A stretch of 6,872 nucleotides of DNA from Planctomycetaceae bacterium (GCA_031282385.1 JAITDV010000177.1:1-6872); one strand, 5' to 3'. Positions 1-5,413 are shown, counted from the stretch's first letter. Notes: generated by a model from the letters alone, not told the origin. Made by a program: numbers and translations.

Positions 1-71
1 GCAATTTAGAGTTATAATTTGCAATATAGTTATTGTTTTATCCGAGATTTTCCTTAAAACCTTGCAAATAT

Positions 72-290
72 TAGACCTTTTCTCTAACCTAAAAATACAT
101 CAACGCAACAAAAAATCTAAAACGAAAAACCGCTTTTAACTCCTCAGAGACCACCCCTAACCCCTCCGAAGGAGGGGAATAAGAATACGCCTCCGAAGGA
201 GGCGAATAAGAAGAAGCATCCGAGTGAGGCGAATATTCCCCCCTTCGGAGGGGTCAGGGGTGGTCTCCTACAGGTTAGCGAAAAGGTCTA
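72..290 (-). mobile_element. MITE-like element, copy A (reverse orientation, expanded core)
   Basis: This is a non-coding element bounded by inverted termini. It starts TAGACCTTTTCTCTAACCT, and the reverse complement of its end is TAGACCTTTTCGCTAACCT (19 bp, one mismatch). The same ends bound copies B (2997-3139) and C (5184-5315). The two ends differ at one base (CGC versus CTC), so orientation can be assigned, and copy A is reversed relative to B and C. The outermost TA could be a TA target duplication, as in IS630/mariner-type MITEs, but that is inference because no empty site is visible. The 21-nt hairpin arms at 147-167 and 247-267 are separated by a long tandem-repeat insert rather than a 3-nt loop, making this copy 219 bp against 143 and 132 bp. 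No transposase lies in the window, so it is probably mobilised in trans if it is active. Confidence 0.82.
161..231. repeat. Degenerate 27-bp tandem repeat inside MITE copy A
   Basis: Three successive units sit at about 161-187, 188-214 and 215-231 onward. Each has the form CxCCTCCGAAGGAGGxG followed by AATAAGAA-type sequence. Unit 2 contains a perfect small hairpin at 188-204 (7-bp arms, GAA loop). Unit 3 is decayed (CATCCGAGTGAGGCG). The units copy the tip of the MITE hairpin, so the array probably arose by repeated slippage or duplication of the hairpin apex. Confidence 0.7.
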
Positions 291-687
291 GTATCAAAAT
301 TAATTGACAAGGAATCCCCATTCAGATGCTCAAACGACCTCGCCGCGAACAAGTTGGCTACCATTAAAACAACAAAAAGACTTTTTCAGGGATAACTAAA
401 TATTAGCTTTTTCGTAACAAAAAAACAATTACTGAATAACTATTTTGTTGTTTTCACAATGCGGGATTCGAAAAGAAATGATACGCTATCTAAAAAACGA
501 AAATTCTTGTATGATGAGTATAAAAACTGGTAATTGTTACTTTAAATTGGTACGTATTTTGCGTGAAGTTGTTGGGGGAATAAAAAAATTTTTCTGCGGT
601 GGTAGTTGTTTTTATTTTGTCCCGCCTTTATACTTTCGCCCTCTTGTTGGGATTTCGTGTTTTACATAATTGTGATTTCAGAAAAGT
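291..687. other. AT-rich intergenic stretch with no convincing gene
   Basis: No ORF here has both a plausible start with a ribosome binding site and a recognisable protein. A 63-codon plus-strand frame from ATG 478 ends at 669, but its product is an unfamiliar Cys/Phe-rich sequence with only a weak AAAGAA upstream. A GC-richer patch at about 320-364 can be read on the minus strand as a 29-codon frame that ends inside the MITE terminus; it is treated under findings. Nothing else is seen. Confidence 0.5.
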
Positions 688-715
688 TTGTTACAAATTC
701 GTTTGACAGTATAAT
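688..715 (+). promoter_or_regulatory. Probable sigma-70-type promoter for the small lipoprotein gene
   Basis: A perfect -10 hexamer TATAAT lies at 710-715. TTGTTA at 688-693 matches the TTGACA consensus at four of six positions, with a 16-bp spacer. A TTGACA-like string (TTTGACA) also directly abuts the -10 box at 702-708, but it is too close to serve as a -35. Transcription would start near 722, giving a leader of about 30 nt before ATG 755 and placing the palindrome at 720-735 over the start point. Confidence 0.5.
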
Positions 716-719
716 ATTT

Positions 720-735
720 AAACTGTGAACAGTTT
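720..735. promoter_or_regulatory. Palindrome AAACTGT-GA-ACAGTTT at the expected transcription start
   Basis: This is a perfect 7-bp inverted repeat with a 2-bp centre. It lies just downstream of the -10 box and 19 bp ahead of the lipoprotein ATG. The same sequence with one change (AAAGTGTGAACAGTTT) forms the right arm of R element R4, with close relatives in R1-R3. This could be an operator, or a solo or collapsed R element that lost its core. The choice between these is inference. Confidence 0.45.
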
Positions 736-754
736 GAAAAATAGAGGTATGCAG

Positions 755-1003
755 ATGCAATTTTCGCCGATAAATTATTTGAGTATTTTGTTGTTGTTAA
801 TTTGTCTGGTTTGTGCCGGTTGTCATGTCTCCTACGATGATTCGGGAAAATTCAAGAACGAGACGCATGGAATAGTCCTCAAAGAGTTGCCGAAAATTCC
901 AGAAGCGGAAAAGCCATTTGATTTCCCATTTTCAGAGGGTAAAGATCATCTTTCAGAAGATAACAATCATCAGCATTGTCAATTTGATAACATGATGTTT
1001 TGA
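755..1003 (+). CDS. Small putative lipoprotein, 82 aa
   Basis: I do not recognise the family. From ATG 755 the product opens MQFSPINYLSILLLLICLVCAGC. It has a short N-region, a hydrophobic core at residues 8-19 and a lipobox-like VCAGC ending at Cys23, so after lipidation it would be a membrane-anchored peptide of about 60 residues. The lipobox is slightly off, with Cys instead of Leu at -3. The mature part is acidic and lysine-rich, contains KELPKIPEAEKPFDFPF, and ends in a His/Asn-rich tail with HQHC. Start choice: AGAGG at 743-747 is 7 nt from ATG 755 but only 1 nt from ATG 749, and GTG 725 falls inside the upstream palindrome. The gene stands alone, with its own promoter-like sequence upstream and an R element about 60 bp downstream. 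Function is unknown. Confidence 0.6.
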   Translation: MQFSPINYLSILLLLICLVCAGCHVSYDDSGKFKNETHGIVLKELPKIPEAEKPFDFPFSEGKDHLSEDNNHQHCQFDNMMF

Positions 1004-1064
1004 AATTTGTTGATTAAATTTGTAGAGAATTGAGTTATACAGTATATGTTGATCATACTTTATG

Positions 1065-1164
1065 TATTGGTAATACTTTGAATTGTATGACTCAAGAGCA
1101 TAAAAGCCTATTTTTAGAGAAGTAAGCGGGCAAAGGTAAACGAAATTAAAGTGTGAGCTGTTTA
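1065..1164 (+). repeat. R element copy R1 (structured ~100-bp dispersed repeat)
   Basis: This is the most diverged of four copies. The 14-nt core at 1093-1106 reads CAAGAGCATAAAAG, one base from the other three. The left arm ATACTTTGAATT pairs with AATTAAAGTGT on the right by 12 pairs including G-U. It restores a T-A pair where copies R2-R4 have an A-A mismatch. The inner hairpin is weak here (GCCT against GGGC). It lies between the lipoprotein gene and the exported-protein gene, in their orientation. Confidence 0.6.
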
Positions 1165-1323
1165 ACTGTTAAAGGTACTTTTTTCTCTGTGAATTTTTTT
1201 GTGTTGTTTGTGATTTTGGATTCGTTCAACTGATGTGTGGAAACAGATTTTCCGTTTGGTGAGTCTGTTTAAAGTTGACGAAAAAATAATGAGTAAGTAA
1301 TTTTTCGATTGTTTCAATGTTTT

Positions 1324-1423
1324 TAAGCTGTTCCCACTTTAAATTTCCTTAACCTTTGTCTGCTTGCATATGTAAAGCAGACTTTTACGCTCTTGAATCA
1401 CGCAATTTATAGTACGAGCGGTA
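1324..1423 (-). repeat. R element copy R2 (reverse orientation)
   Basis: Read on the minus strand it carries CGTACTATAAATT, then the core CAAGAGCGTAAAAG (1382-1395), then a perfect 8-bp hairpin GTCTGCTT...AAGCAGAC, then AAATTTAAAGTGGGAACAG. Where R3 and R4 have GCCTGC/GCAGGC, this copy has GTCTGC/GCAGAC, which is a compensatory pair change. The outer arms are more mismatched than in R3 and R4, but the inner part (TATAAATT/AATTTA) pairs well. It ends 45 bp before the 430-codon gene and points away from it. Confidence 0.72.
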
Positions 1424-1468
1424 TACAACATAAACAATAAATCGAACCAAACCTAAAATAATAAAACT

Positions 1469-2761
1469 ATGCGACAAATAACTTTTTTATTTACTAGTCT
1501 GATTTTGTTTTTTGCGATGGCAACAATAGAGATTTATTCCGAGGAGCCAAATGTTCCGAAATCAGAGAATGACGCCGATATTGCTGCTGTTGACGAGAGC
1601 AAAAACGGCAATGAAACTAAAATTAAAGACGCCGTAAAAGATACTCCAACTTGGACGGCGCCAAGTCAAAATATAATACGCCGCGAAATTGAAAACTGGC
1701 TTAAATCAACCGGCTTTACTGACGATTCTGTACGTCAAAATGTTTTGTCTCTTTGGAAAGATGTTGCGAATGGTAATAATGACAGGCAAATTGAAATTAA
1801 CGACACTCTGGCGGCAAATAATGTGGAAACAGGTCAGGCAACAAAAAATATTCCTGGCGGAAAAAACGCCGTAAATCCTAATCAGGAGTTGCAATTGACG
1901 AGTACGGAGTTATTTGATCGCACGATTGAATCGATGCGGCGGGCAAGTAATCATATTGCGGAATATCTTAAACGTTGTGATACTATTGCGTGGCAGGAAT
2001 TACCTTACGGACAAAAGCTAGTTGTTCCTGAAATTCCGTTACATATTCATCTTGGCGAGTCCAATACAACGCAATATTTGTACAATTCACTCCGAATTTA
2101 TCTTGCAATGAAACTTGTGCAAGGTCGTTTTTTCAGTGAAGCACTTACTGTTTTAGAGACCATAAAACCGGAGAATTGTGTCAATCCTGCCGAGTTATTT
2201 ATTACCAAAGCAATCCTCTACAACGGTTTGAGCCGGAATGAAGATGGTTTGGAAGCGATTAAGAATTTTCGGATTGTTGAGAAAAATGAAGTTGCGATTT
2301 CACGGCGGCATACGGAGTTAGCGAAGTTGTTGGAATATGAAATGAAGGAAAGTAAAAATGACAATAACCCGCAAAATATTTCAAAAAAAATGGACAACGC
2401 ACGCCGTATTCTTGGAAAAGGCGATCCGGGTAAAGAAGCTCAAGAAACTGAAGAAGATATTCTCAAGTCGCTTGAAAAATTGATTAAAGAAATTGAGGAA
2501 CGAGTAAAAAATGCCGACGGTAGTTCTCCAGGTAAAAAAGACTCATTGCAATCAAATAATCCGGCAAAAGATTCTGACATTCTCAGAGGTAAGGCACCAG
2601 GTAATGTTGATCGGAAAGAATTCGATCAGGAGGGCAACTGGGGAAATATGCCGCCTAAAGATAGAGAAGCCGCACTTTCCAAAATTGAGAGAGAATTTCC
2701 GTCGCATTATCGCGATATTATCGAAAGTTATTTCAGAGAGATGGCTAACGGCAAGAAATAA
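1469..2761 (+). CDS. Exported protein with TPR-like region and conserved C-terminal module, 430 aa
   Basis: The start MRQITFLFTSLILFFAMATIEIYSEE is a typical secretion signal, with cleavage expected near residue 24, so the product is probably periplasmic or envelope-associated. A charged Asn/Lys-rich low-complexity segment follows. Residues about 205-275 (LYNSLRIYLAMKLVQGRFFSEALTVL and what follows) look like two or three helix pairs of TPR type. A Lys/Glu-rich helical stretch precedes a disordered linker. The last 40 residues contain WGNMPPKDREAALSKI and FPSHYRDIIESYF, a module I recall from planctomycete exported proteins. Its biochemical role is unknown to me. The ATG has no clear Shine-Dalgarno, only an A-rich leader. 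The gene is probably monocistronic, being followed 10 nt later by an intrinsic terminator. Confidence 0.85.
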   Translation: MRQITFLFTSLILFFAMATIEIYSEEPNVPKSENDADIAAVDESKNGNETKIKDAVKDTPTWTAPSQNIIRREIENWLKSTGFTDDSVRQNVLSLWKDVANGNNDRQIEINDTLAANNVETGQATKNIPGGKNAVNPNQELQLTSTELFDRTIESMRRASNHIAEYLKRCDTIAWQELPYGQKLVVPEIPLHIHLGESNTTQYLYNSLRIYLAMKLVQGRFFSEALTVLETIKPENCVNPAELFITKAILYNGLSRNEDGLEAIKNFRIVEKNEVAISRRHTELAKLLEYEMKESKNDNNPQNISKKMDNARRILGKGDPGKEAQETEEDILKSLEKLIKEIEERVKNADGSSPGKKDSLQSNNPAKDSDILRGKAPGNVDRKEFDQEGNWGNMPPKDREAALSKIEREFPSHYRDIIESYFREMANGKK

Positions 2762-2771
2762 ATTTTGCGGC

Positions 2772-2798
2772 AAAAAATCTCCTAATAAGAGATTTTTT
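2772..2798 (+). terminator. Intrinsic terminator of the exported-protein gene
   Basis: AAAAAATCTC and GAGATTTTTT form a perfect 10-bp stem around a 7-nt loop (CTAATAA), with the T-run on the descending arm. It begins 10 nt after the stop codon. The symmetrical A- and T-runs mean it could also act on minus-strand transcripts. Confidence 0.8.
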
Positions 2799-2875
2799 AT
2801 CAAAATAAATTTGTAACTATTTAATTGCGTGTATGAAATTTGACAATGTATTTCGTCCTTTTAGGACATTGTATA

Positions 2876-2976
2876 TACTGTTTGTACTATAAATTTCGGG
2901 ATTCAAGAGCGTAAAAGCCTGCATTCCGATAGGTAAGCAGGCGGTTGTTAAGAAAATTTAAAGTGTAAACAGTTTA
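2876..2976 (+). repeat. R element copy R3
   Basis: The arms pair almost perfectly. ACTGTTTGTACT on the left matches the right arm over 12 pairs (two are G-U), then one A-A mismatch, then seven more pairs (TAAATTT/AAATTTA). The core CAAGAGCGTAAAAG is at 2904-2917, followed by the hairpin GCCTGC...GCAGGC. Just upstream (about 2842-2872) is a separate imperfect inverted repeat with GTCC/GGAC inside ACAAT/ATTGT. R3 lies upstream of the SDR gene in the same orientation, but MITE copy B now sits 20 bp beyond its right arm. Confidence 0.75.
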
Positions 2977-2996
2977 AAAAACAATCAAAGAATGAT

Positions 2997-3139
2997 TAGA
3001 CCTTTTCGCTAACCTGTAGGAGACCGCCCCTGACCCCTCCTTCGGAGGGGTTAGGGGCGGTCTCGGAGGAGTTAAAGGCGGTTTTTCGTTGTAGGTTTTT
3101 TGTTGCGTTGATGTATTTTTAGGTTAGAGAAAAGGTCTA
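2997..3139 (+). mobile_element. MITE-like element, copy B
   Basis: The ends TAGACCTTTTCGCTAACCT and AGGTTAGAGAAAAGGTCTA are inverted repeats over 19 bp with one mismatch. Near the left end is a hairpin at 3020-3064 with 21-nt arms and a TTC loop. Its only non-Watson-Crick pair is G-T (3032 with 3052), which would be a G-U pair in plus-strand RNA. A T/G-rich arm with no ORF follows the hairpin. It lies between R3 and the SDR gene, where it may separate the SDR gene from an upstream promoter or act as a transcriptional barrier. Both are inference. Confidence 0.85.
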
Positions 3140-3210
3140 TTACAATTGAATGTTGCATTCGGGAGAAGTGATGCGATATTTTTTTAATTTCTATTTTACG
3201 TATTTATCTA

Positions 3211-3975
3211 ATGGTTGGATTCGAAGGTAAGACAGTTCTTATTACAGGTGCGTCAGGCGGTATTGGCAGTGCGATTGCAAGAAGATTTGCCCGCTCTGGA
3301 GCTACAATTCTGTTGCATTGCCACAAAAATGTAGAAATTGCTAATGAATTGGCGAATGAAGTTAGATCGTTGGGAGGTATTGCGGAAATATTTGTTGCGG
3401 ATTTTTACAGCCAAACTGACCTTGGAAAATTTATTTTTGATGTAACAGATAAATTTTCGCGAATCGATATTCTTATAAATGCTGTTGGTGTCAATCTTAT
3501 GGAGTCTGAATTTTCTTGTTGTTCTTTTGAAGATCGCTTGGATACTATTTTCGGTTTGGATGTGTTTGCTACAATCCGCCTATCACGCCGGATATGTGAT
3601 TTGATGAAAGAGCGGGGCGGAGGTACTATCTTTTTTTTCGGTTGGGATGGAGTTGAATACGGTTGGCATGGTGAAACTGCACAACTTTACGGAGCTGCAA
3701 AAGGTGCAATTGAAGGTTTTGCCCGTTCACTTGCAGAAACGGTTTCGCCGTTGATACGTATCAGGTCAATCTCGCTGGGCTGGATTAAAACTAGTTGGGG
3801 TGCAAAGTCAAATAATGACTTTACAAGACGGGTTGAACTCGACTCTTTGATGGAGCGTTGGGGCAAACCGTGTGAAATTGCCGAGTGTGTTATGTTTCTT
3901 GCGAGTGAAGCTGCTGATTATTTTGACGGTACAAATGTTCGTCTCAATGGTGGCAAACGCGGAACAAAATACTGA
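3211..3975 (+). CDS. SDR-family NAD(P)-dependent oxidoreductase with atypical active site, 254 aa
   Basis: This is a classical-length short-chain dehydrogenase/reductase with a Rossmann fold. The cofactor motif TGASGGIG is at residues 12-19, NAVG (the NNAG equivalent) at 90-93, and Tyr160-x-x-x-Lys164 (YGAAK) supplies the catalytic Tyr/Lys. The strand that normally carries the catalytic Ser reads FFFGWDGVEYG (141-151) with no serine at or near the usual position. The tetrad Asn position appears to be Asp117 by eye. The C-terminal half has the usual substrate-loop start SLGWIKTSWG (188-197), ERWGKP and NGG. I recall a planctomycete SDR group with this WD-type replacement, so it may be a distinct clade with altered chemistry; the substrate is unknown. 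ATG 3211 has no Shine-Dalgarno but places the Rossmann motif at the normal distance. The gene appears to be alone. Confidence 0.9.
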   Translation: MVGFEGKTVLITGASGGIGSAIARRFARSGATILLHCHKNVEIANELANEVRSLGGIAEIFVADFYSQTDLGKFIFDVTDKFSRIDILINAVGVNLMESEFSCCSFEDRLDTIFGLDVFATIRLSRRICDLMKERGGGTIFFFGWDGVEYGWHGETAQLYGAAKGAIEGFARSLAETVSPLIRIRSISLGWIKTSWGAKSNNDFTRRVELDSLMERWGKPCEIAECVMFLASEAADYFDGTNVRLNGGKRGTKY

Positions 3976-4611
3976 GACACAACCTCAAATTAGTTGTAAT
4001 TGACAACCAACAATAATTCATGGATTTAAATATGTCTTGTCAATTTACAGTAAAACGCGACCGAAATCTGTAAGCTCAAAAAAATAACTGGCATACTCTT
4101 TGCGTTGTTAGTATGCACGGGTGTTGTGTTCAAGTTGTGTATAGTTTTTTAAAATTTGGAACCATGAATAAAATTTTTATAATTCTCCGAACAATTCAAA
4201 CGAAACAGAACAAATTCAAAAACACAGTAATCGCCCGCAAAGTTTTCTCAAATTCGACAAACAACCAGACAACTTAAAATTTTTTAGAAAAATTTTTTTT
4301 GTTTTTGTTGGTTGTTTTTGTAGTTTTGGGAGTGGTTTATGGTTTTATTTTTTGTTTGGTGAATGTGGCGAGTTTTATTTTGATGCTGTATTTTACGGGG
4401 AAATTCGTGAGTTTTGAGTAATGTTTTGACGGTTGATAGGATTGGGGAATTTTTTGTGTTTGTATTATTTGGTGTTGGTGGAATTTTATAAAAAAATTTT
4501 TTTTGTTGAAATAGCTATTGTAAGAATGCCTGATGTCGGTACAATGTTCGCATTCAGGTTGCAACAGATTTGCGATTTTGAAAAAATTGTGCGGAAGTTA
4601 GGAGATTGTAA
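3976..4611. other. Gene-free stretch with strand-composition switch and C-depleted tract
   Basis: No gene is supported. Seen in order: a loose inverted repeat TGTAATTGACAA (3995-4006) / TTGTCAATTTACA (4037-4049); a 6-bp repeat GCATAC/GTATGC (4091-4096, 4111-4116); an A/C-rich, G-poor tract at about 4180-4277, overlapped by an unconvincing 37-codon frame from ATG 4164; an AT-only 8-bp hairpin with a 3-nt loop (4277-4295) running into T's; and then 4291-4510, strongly T/G-rich with only five C's in 220 nt. A 29-codon frame (ATG 4526, stop 4613-4615) abuts the rpiB region. No promoter clear enough to annotate was found. Confidence 0.6.
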
Positions 4612-4632
4612 ATGAGTAAAGGAGGGATTCCG

Positions 4633-5163
4633 ATGCGTATGAAGATAATTCTTGGTTGCGATCACCGTGGGAAAGATGCTTTTGATTTGATAGCGAAGTA
4701 TATCAGGGCAAATGAAAGTTATACGTTGGTTTGTGCCAATGATGAGTTGGTGGCGGTTTCTGTTGATTATCCAGATATTGCCGGAGTGGTTGCACGCGAG
4801 GTTAGTGCACAAAGGGCAGATTACGGTATATTAATTTGCGGGACTGGAGTGGGAATGTGTGTTGTTGCGAACAAGTATCGAGGCGTTCGGGCAGCGGCGT
4901 GTCATAACGAAGTTGCGGCAGAATTGAGCCGTGCGCATAATGACGCAAATATTCTTTGTTTGTCAGGTGATATGTTGGGCAAGCGTTCAACTCTTGCAAT
5001 TGTTGACAAGTGGTTGAATACTTCTTTTACCGGCGGTCGGCATCAGTTACGCCTGGACAAAATCCGTAATATAGAACAACGAAATAAAATAACGGTAAAA
5101 ATCGACAGCCAAATAAAATTAGAAAAGAAACCATTGCGAAATAGACTTGTTGCGGTATTTTAG
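4633..5163 (+). CDS. rpiB: RpiB/LacAB-family sugar-phosphate isomerase (ribose-5-phosphate isomerase B type), 176 aa
   Basis: The family interconverts ribose 5-phosphate and ribulose 5-phosphate in the non-oxidative pentose phosphate pathway, in the cytoplasm. Some relatives act on allose or galactose phosphates. Visible motifs are GCDHRG (8-13), DYP (45-47), ICGTGVG with catalytic Cys69 (68-74), ANKYRGVRAA, LSRAHNDANIL with the ring-opening His102, and GGRHQLR (134-140). The protein runs about 25 residues beyond the usual end, with a basic tail of unknown role. Start choice: ATG 4633 has AAAGGAGGG at 4618-4626, ideally spaced, and fits the family N-terminus. In-frame ATG 4612 also has AGGAG at 4600-4604 and would add seven residues. 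A short frame upstream stops at 4613-4615, overlapping that ATG as ATGA. The gene converges on the sigma factor gene, with MITE copy C between. Confidence 0.9.
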   Translation: MRMKIILGCDHRGKDAFDLIAKYIRANESYTLVCANDELVAVSVDYPDIAGVVAREVSAQRADYGILICGTGVGMCVVANKYRGVRAAACHNEVAAELSRAHNDANILCLSGDMLGKRSTLAIVDKWLNTSFTGGRHQLRLDKIRNIEQRNKITVKIDSQIKLEKKPLRNRLVAVF

Positions 5164-5183
5164 GTTTTGTTTGCTCATTACAT

Positions 5184-5315
5184 TAGACCTTTTCGCTAAC
5201 CTGTATTGGAGACCACCCCTGACCCCTCCGAAGGAGGGGTTAGGGGTGGTCTCGGAGGAGTTAAAGGCGGTTTTTTGTTGCGTTGATGTATTTTTAGGTT
5301 AGAGAATAAGGTCTA
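5184..5315 (+). mobile_element. MITE-like element, copy C
   Basis: It begins TAGACCTTTTCGCTAACCT and ends AGGTTAGAGAATAAGGTCTA (one inserted base relative to the other copies). The hairpin at 5209-5253 has 21-nt arms and a GAA loop. At 132 bp it is the shortest copy, because 14 bp present in A and B between two T-runs is missing. Relative to B, the arms carry a matched change (GCCCC/GGGGC becomes ACCCC/GGGGT), and the loop is the reverse complement of B's TTC. It begins 20 bp after the rpiB stop. Confidence 0.85.
5209..5253. terminator. Possible bidirectional terminator formed by the MITE hairpin
   Basis: A 21-nt GC-rich stem with a 3-nt loop sits between two convergent genes (rpiB ends at 5163, the sigma gene at 5414). 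No other intrinsic terminator was found for either gene. No T-run follows directly, so it is not a canonical Rho-independent terminator. The role is inferred from position and stem strength. Confidence 0.3.
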
Positions 5316-5413
5316 CTTTAAATTTCGGCTTTCTTTTTAAAAAGGGAAAATTGGGGAAATGATAAATTTGAACACCAGCTCAAAAAACGAGAATTTAAGT
5401 GTGATGAGAAATT

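Larger units (their letters stand above)
1004..1468. other. Intergenic stretch holding two convergent R elements
   Basis: No gene is visible. The stretch holds R1 (1065-1164, plus) and R2 (1324-1423, minus) pointing at each other across about 160 bp of T/G-rich spacer. The only other structure in the spacer is a weak 6-bp inverted repeat AACAGA/TCTGTT near 1243-1270. No convincing promoter or Shine-Dalgarno site was found ahead of the gene starting at 1469. Confidence 0.5.

Noticed and set aside
72..267. CRISPR-like array in the 27-bp tandem units
   Set aside because: The units are contiguous with no spacers, are degenerate and sit inside a MITE. There are no cas genes.
445..669. Plus-strand frame of 74 codons (or 63 from ATG 478)
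   Set aside because: It needs a TTG start or an ATG with only a weak AAAGAA upstream. The product is unrecognisable, Cys/Phe-rich, and reads like AT-rich non-coding DNA.
702..715. TTGACA directly followed by TATAAT as a promoter
   Set aside because: The two hexamers are separated by only about 1-2 bp, so they cannot act together. The TATAAT was instead paired with TTGTTA 16 bp upstream.
2876..2976. R element as a known riboswitch (GEMM, preQ1, THF, fluoride) or small ribozyme
   Set aside because: The core CAAGAGCGTAAAAG and the single inner hairpin do not match the consensus features of those classes as I recall them.
4080..4140. tRNA or terminator around GCATAC/GTATGC and GTTCAAG
   Set aside because: There is no cloverleaf, acceptor stem or T-loop context. 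The stem is only 6 bp with a 14-nt loop and no T-run.
4164..4277. 37-codon frame MNKIFIILRTIQTKQNKFKN...
   Set aside because: No Shine-Dalgarno, A/C-skewed composition and no recognisable product. It could be real but is not supported.
4337..4564. Minus-strand 75-codon frame
   Set aside because: It exists because the plus strand is almost free of C. The product is Lys/Gln/Asn-rich low-complexity sequence with no motif.
5326..5345. CTTTTTAAAAAG palindrome as terminator of the sigma gene
   Set aside because: It is AT-only, has no loop and no following T-run. It is likely chance in AT-rich DNA.
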